Source of the DNA: Rhodospirillales bacterium
GTDB taxonomy: Bacteria > Pseudomonadota > Alphaproteobacteria > QKFK01 > SZUA-500
Length of the DNA: 10,188 bases
NCBI GenBank assembly: GCA_003252195.1
Contig: QKFK01000105.1
Location: 1-10,188, forward strand
Direction of reading: 5' to 3'
Positions 7,351-10,188 of this stretch are shown one piece after another (the stretch's first letter is position 1; each line of letters begins with the position of its first letter). The notes under the pieces are model-generated. The model was not told the DNA's origin, made no database searches, and saw nothing but the letters and a program-made list of their open reading frames with translations. The position numbers and the translations under genes were made by a program.

Positions 7351-7387
7351 TTAGTTAGCGGTGTGATTGGTATATAATTAAATATAC
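7351..7387 (+). promoter_or_regulatory. Candidate promoter and autoregulatory operator of R1
   Basis: TTAGTT and TATAAT are spaced 16 nt, about 100 bp before the R1 start. The palindrome GTATAT-AATTAA-ATATAC (7370-7387) covers the -10, the usual place for a self-repressing CI-type operator. The -35 is poor, so confidence is limited. Confidence 0.4.
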
Positions 7388-7474
7388 GTAATAAAGTATT
7401 TAAAGTCAATTCTATAGTATGTACCAGCATTGTGTTAGTCAGAGTCTTTTTCGATTTGTATGAGGATAATAACT

Positions 7475-8104
7475 ATGGAAAACAATGGGTTGGTTGATGC
7501 CCTTACTAAACTTAAGGGTGATATGAGTGTAAGAGCTTTTGCAAAAAAATGCTCTGTGCATGAAGCAACGATGCTTAAATATTTTAATGGGTCTATACCG
7601 TCTGTGTATAGCGCCCAACAGATAGCAAAGGCTTGTAATGTCTCGCTTGACAGGCTTGTCTCTGGTGATTTATTGGGTGAGAAAAGTGATGAAAATGATG
7701 TTTTCGAATCAATAGGTATATGTGATGTAAATCACAGTAATGATAACTATGGTAGTGAGGTTCGTGAGATAGTATGCAAAATCAAAGTCGATGCTGCATT
7801 TGAGAAGATATTTGGTATTGATGCTAAACATACAGTAGGTGCTTTTTTAAATGGCTATGACAATTTAGTCGACGCAGATTGTTGCGGTGTAATCTTGATT
7901 GACAGGTCTGTTAATGCAGTCGGTAGAGATGGTATTTATGTTTTTAGATATCATAATGAAAAATTTCTCAAAAGATTGCAACGTGTGGGGACTGGGATCA
8001 AAGTGCTTCAGCCTGCTAATAGTAAGTATGATCCATGGTATATAGATGATAAAGATGAGATAGAGGTTCTCGGAATTGTCAAAGCTACTATTAAACTATT
8101 GTAG
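7475..8104 (+). CDS. R1: S24/CI-like repressor with a dead protease site (209 aa)
   Basis: The ATG at 7475 is preferred over an in-frame ATG at 7460 because AGGA (7463-7466) sits 8 nt before it and the product then aligns with R2. Residues about 5-65 form an XRE-type helix-turn-helix of the CI-like kind (SVRAFAKKC...ATMLKYFNGSIPS...IAKACNVSLDRL). Residues about 100-209 form an S24 (LexA/UmuD/CI) domain. S24 repressors normally cut themselves at a small residue followed by Gly, using a Ser/Lys pair. Here the gapless alignment with R2 puts Asp129 where R2 has Ser131, Lys166 is kept, and the site equivalent to Ser-Gly in R2 is Ala-Ala (107-108). I infer a DNA-binding, dimerising regulator that cannot autocleave. 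It is divergent from gene C and could control it or form mixed dimers with R2. The closest alternative is an ordinary prophage-derived repressor remnant, but no other phage genes are present. Confidence 0.85.
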   Translation: MENNGLVDALTKLKGDMSVRAFAKKCSVHEATMLKYFNGSIPSVYSAQQIAKACNVSLDRLVSGDLLGEKSDENDVFESIGICDVNHSNDNYGSEVREIVCKIKVDAAFEKIFGIDAKHTVGAFLNGYDNLVDADCCGVILIDRSVNAVGRDGIYVFRYHNEKFLKRLQRVGTGIKVLQPANSKYDPWYIDDKDEIEVLGIVKATIKLL

Positions 8105-8623
8105 TTAGAACTTTTTTGTAAAAATAACAAATAATTATGTATTGACTAGTCATATGTTCGCTTGAACAAATGACGTGTTATGTTTGCGTTTGTTCTGTAA
8201 TATTATTGTTCGCCAAATGAGCTTTAATCCATTTGAGTGATTTTGTGGTGATTGATTTATCAGAAGAAAGAACAATTGCATCATATTATTTTGTTACAAA
8301 AACACCATGATATGCTTTTTTGCTATAGTTGTTTGTCGGTTGTTTTTATCAGCTGTTTATTTGTGCTGATAAGTATGGTGTTAATGTTGCTGATATTTGT
8401 AAGCGCAGTATTATTATAGTTGGTTTTTAGTGGTTGGTTATAAGTTAAAGAATAATAATCTACTGCTCTTATTGGTGAATTCGCATGTGTTATTACGTAA
8501 AATATAGGTTTTGTAGTTAAAATATTCTGCGATTCGATATGTGAAATAAAGCTTGTGCTTAATAAAATCTCATATATTTGATGCATATAGCTTAATTTAT
8601 CTAATTTTTTTTTATTTAATTAT

Positions 8624-8638
8624 TGCAAATAATTTGCA
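8624..8638. repeat. 15-bp palindrome TGCAAAT-A-ATTTGCA
   Basis: Perfectly symmetric about its central base. Two more TGCAAAT half-sites in direct orientation occur about 205 bp to the right (8842-8860). It may be an operator for R1 or R2; there is no direct evidence. Confidence 0.4.
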
Positions 8639-8841
8639 GTTGTTGTGCTCTATTTAATACTTATTCTAAAGTAGTAATATATGAAATAATCCGAAATATA
8701 TTGCTTGAAACGTAATTATTGTGATACGGACTTATGTGTATATGTAGTATGTCTTATTTGCGTTATGTACAACTTGTTGTGCTTTTGCTGACAAAAAAAT
8801 GTTTATTTTGCACCTTTGTTATCATGTGTATTAAGAAGCAA

Positions 8842-8860
8842 TGCAAATATCTGCAAATAT
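8842..8860. repeat. Direct repeat of TGCAAATAT with 10-bp period
   Basis: Two copies of TGCAAATAT start at 8842 and 8852, one helical turn apart, so both would face the same side of the DNA. They share the TGCAAAT core with the palindrome at 8624-8638. They lie about 315 bp upstream of the R2 start. Confidence 0.4.
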
Positions 8861-9071
8861 AATTACTACAATTATTATTGTGTGTTTTTTAATAGCTGGT
8901 GCATTTGATTGAGATGCTTGTGGTTATGCCTTTTAAAAAACTTTTTTGTTATTTGGTGTGTGTGATATGGATAAATCTATAAATAATCGCTTGTGTTAAA
9001 GTTGCATGAACTATTCAATTTAATTTAATAGAAGTTGTTTATGTTTAGAATGTTTTAAAAAAACATTTATG

Positions 9072-9105
9072 TTAGTAAAAATATATATGATATCTATTAT
9101 AGATA
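9072..9105 (+). promoter_or_regulatory. Candidate promoter and operator of R2
   Basis: TTAGTA (9072-9077) and TATTAT (9095-9100) are spaced 17 nt, about 75 bp before the R2 start. The -10 lies inside the near-perfect palindrome TATCTATTATAGATA (9091-9105). The layout matches that proposed for R1 (TTAGT-type -35, -10 inside a palindrome), but the palindromes differ in sequence, so each regulator may have its own site. Confidence 0.4.
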
Positions 9106-9173
9106 AAAGGTGGGCCGAAGTAATATTCGATAAAGCGATTAAATTATAGATGAGACGATATGTAGGAGATATT

Positions 9174-9806
9174 ATGGAAAGCGAAGATACTAAGTTTATA
9201 GAAAGATTAGAGTTGATTAAGGGAAATGATAGTGTTCGTTCATTTGCCAAAAAATGTGGAATAAACGAAGGTACTATGTTGCGTTATTTTAATGGCTCTC
9301 TCCCATCAATAAGCAATGCTTATATGATAGCTAAAGCTTGTGATGTTAGTCTTACATGGCTAGCAGGTGGAGAAGGTGGTGAGGCTTTATCTGAAGGTAA
9401 AAGCAAAAAAACTGTAGCCGTATATGATATGGATATTACTCCAACTAATCCAGTGTTTGATAACAAAGACTATTATATGTTCTCAATATCTGTAAGTTCA
9501 GGTTTTGTAGAGGTTGTAGGTGGAGATGGAAATAATTTGGTTGGATTGTATATGCGCGGCAAATCTATGGAGCCAGAGTTAAATCAAGGTGATATATTGC
9601 TTGTTGACAGAAGCTCTTCTACAGTTAGTCAAGATTCTATATATGCATTTTATTATAAGGGTGCCCACTATATTAAGAGATTGCAACGCATAGGAAATAA
9701 AGTAAAAGTTCTTGGTGCAAACGCAACATATGATTCATGGTTTATAGATAACATAAACGATGTTACGGTGTTTGGTGAAGGCATTGCAAGGGTTGCTAGA
9801 TTATAA
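9174..9806 (+). CDS. R2: S24 family (LexA/CI-like) self-cleaving type repressor (210 aa)
   Basis: The ATG at 9174 follows TAGGAG with good spacing; the in-frame ATG at 9150 has no such site. Residues about 6-66 are an XRE/CI-type helix-turn-helix (SVRSFAKKCGINEGTMLRYFNGSLPS...IAKACDVSLTWLAGGEG), then a short linker. The S24 domain (about 100-210) has the family signature RGKSMEPELNQGDILLVDRS with nucleophile Ser131, and Lys168 in YIKRLQR as the general base. A Ser-Gly pair at 109-110 sits where these proteins usually have the Ala-Gly or Cys-Gly cleavage bond; that assignment is by position only. Such regulators repress target genes and are inactivated by RecA-stimulated self-cleavage or by another signal. 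It is a close paralogue of R1 and monocistronic, with its own terminator. Target genes are not shown; the secreted-protein cluster and R1 are the nearest candidates. A phage origin is possible. Confidence 0.9.
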   Translation: MESEDTKFIERLELIKGNDSVRSFAKKCGINEGTMLRYFNGSLPSISNAYMIAKACDVSLTWLAGGEGGEALSEGKSKKTVAVYDMDITPTNPVFDNKDYYMFSISVSSGFVEVVGGDGNNLVGLYMRGKSMEPELNQGDILLVDRSSSTVSQDSIYAFYYKGAHYIKRLQRIGNKVKVLGANATYDSWFIDNINDVTVFGEGIARVARL

Positions 9807-9864
9807 ATTTATTGGCAATTTACTTTTTAATATTTGTAGATATATAAATCTAGTTATTATGAAA

Positions 9865-9896
9865 TAAAAAAAACAGGCTGTTTTAGCCTGTTTTTT
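9865..9896. terminator. Strong bidirectional terminator between R2 and the dehydrogenase gene
   Basis: AACAGGCT pairs with AGCCTGTT across a 5-nt loop, with an A tract on the left and a T tract on the right. It therefore ends in a U run when read on either strand. It lies 58 bp after the R2 stop and about 120 bp past the stop of the convergent minus-strand gene. Confidence 0.9.
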
Positions 9897-10016
9897 ATGC
9901 AATGTTTTTAATTAAGTTACTTAGCTTATTTACATAAAATAGATAGTGTAGATTGTAATCGTTTAGTTGATTTTCTACATATAATATATCTCGTTAAGTA
10001 GCTTGATGTAACTAGT

Positions 10017-10188
10017 CTATTTCTTTTTCATACGATTTAGTCTCTCAAGAACTTTATATAAAGCCTGAGTTCCTTCGTTTTCTAAATCTGCAGCTATTGC
10101 AGCTAAGTAAAATTCATGAACCTGATAAAGACCAGGTAAACATAAATCTGTTTTTTGAGCTTCATCTAGAGCAATTTTCATATCTTTA
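10017..10188 (-). CDS. C-terminus of a 3-hydroxyisobutyrate/tartronate-semialdehyde reductase-family dehydrogenase (partial)
   Basis: Fifty-six residues plus a TAG stop are visible; the gene enters from beyond the right edge. The text KDMKIALDEAQ, LCLPGLYQVHEFY and GTQALYKVLERL matches the conserved C-terminal helices of the beta-hydroxyacid dehydrogenase family (3-hydroxyisobutyrate dehydrogenase, GarR/GlxR, GLYR1-like). These are cytoplasmic NAD(P)-dependent enzymes that oxidise or reduce short beta-hydroxy acids. The Lys-Asp near the start of the fragment is the usual KD(L/M) element. The N-terminal Rossmann fold and catalytic lysine lie outside the window, so substrate cannot be assigned. 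It converges with R2 and looks like an ordinary metabolic gene bordering the accessory region. Confidence 0.82.
   Translation of the reverse strand, partial: KDMKIALDEAQKTDLCLPGLYQVHEFYLAAIAADLENEGTQALYKVLERLNRMKKK

Larger units (their letters stand above)
7101..7474. promoter_or_regulatory. Divergent control region between gene C and regulator R1 (no gene)
   Basis: This 374-bp gap separates two divergent starts, so it must hold both promoters. Visible elements are an interrupted 29-bp inverted repeat with GCAATT/AATTGC ends (7194-7222), about 95-120 bp upstream of gene C, and a promoter-like pair for R1 (TTAGTT 7351-7356, TATAAT 7373-7378, 16-nt spacing) whose -10 lies inside an 18-bp palindrome (7370-7387). 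I see no ORF worth calling. Confidence 0.5.
8105..9173. other. 1.07-kb AT-rich gap between R1 and R2 with inverted and direct repeats, no credible gene
   Basis: No ORF here has a ribosome-binding site plus sensible composition. Visible structure: TGACTAGTCA (8143-8152); GTTC-GCTT-GAAC (8155-8166); a weak hairpin CAAATG/CATTTG (8214-8235) that might end R1 transcription; a perfect 8-bp inverted repeat TTATCAGC/GCTGATAA with an 11-nt loop (8346-8372); a TGCAAAT palindrome (8624-8638); and a TGCAAATAT direct repeat (8842-8860). The gap probably holds the R2 control region. It may also hold a decayed gene or a small RNA, which I cannot show. Confidence 0.5.

Noticed and set aside
8155..8212. SOS box from the GTTC motifs near 8155, 8192 and 8208
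   Set aside because: Spacing does not match GTTC-N7-GTTC or the GAAC-N4-GTTC form; the motifs are probably incidental or part of an unknown operator.
8323..8586. Minus-strand ORF of 87 codons in the R1-R2 gap
   Set aside because: No ribosome-binding site before its ATG, low-complexity Asn/Thr/Ile/Ser composition expected from AT-rich non-coding DNA, and no recognisable motif.
9020..9250. Minus-strand ORF overlapping the start of R2
   Set aside because: It lies antisense over the R2 promoter, ribosome-binding site and helix-turn-helix, and has an Ile/Asn/Ser-rich composition with no supporting site.
7475..9806. Prophage or integrative element boundary signalled by the two CI-like repressors
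   Set aside because: No integrase, Cro-like divergent gene, tRNA att site or structural phage gene is visible; stand-alone S24 regulators also occur outside phages.

Overview
The window is AT-rich, about two-thirds A+T by eye. It has Gram-negative-style Sec leaders, S24/CI-type regulators and the C-terminus of a 3-hydroxyisobutyrate dehydrogenase-family enzyme. It looks like accessory chromosome of a low-GC, probably host-associated proteobacterium. An alphaproteobacterium is possible, but that is a guess from protein style. I see no rRNA, tRNA, CRISPR array, transposase or structural phage gene.

Layout. Positions 1-171 are the 3' end of an unrecognised + strand gene, closed by a bidirectional terminator. 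From about 195 to 7100 there are three related minus-strand genes for large secreted proteins, each with its own terminator and long upstream region. Locus A (233-1847) is split by a 7-bp tandem duplication. Gene B (2715-4364) is intact, 549 aa. Gene C (5184-7100) is more divergent, 638 aa. All three share an N-terminal motif (SLSM-x-CVAGGAFSS), a cysteine-rich region bracketed by two CYSNC motifs, and a C-terminal half of short repeated beta-strand-like segments typical of a right-handed beta-helix or adhesin stalk. A and B also share about 760 bp of upstream non-coding DNA. In both copies it carries a GGTAAT...ATTACC inverted repeat about 157 bp upstream of the start and a CRP-type palindrome (TGTGA-N6-TCACA) about 520 bp upstream.

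Right of gene C, a divergent control region leads to two + strand S24-type (LexA/CI-like) repressors, R1 (7475-8104) and R2 (9174-9806), separated by about 1.07 kb with no credible gene. R1 and R2 align without gaps through their C-terminal domains. R2 keeps the catalytic Ser/Lys pair. R1 has Asp at the Ser position and has lost the Gly at the likely cleavage site, so it should be unable to cleave itself. A strong bidirectional terminator separates R2 from the convergent minus-strand dehydrogenase fragment (10017-10188).

Working model (inference): a small family of surface or secreted proteins made from duplicated cassettes. Expression may be set by global (CRP-like) and local (S24-pair) regulators, and one member can be switched or has been broken by a heptanucleotide duplication.
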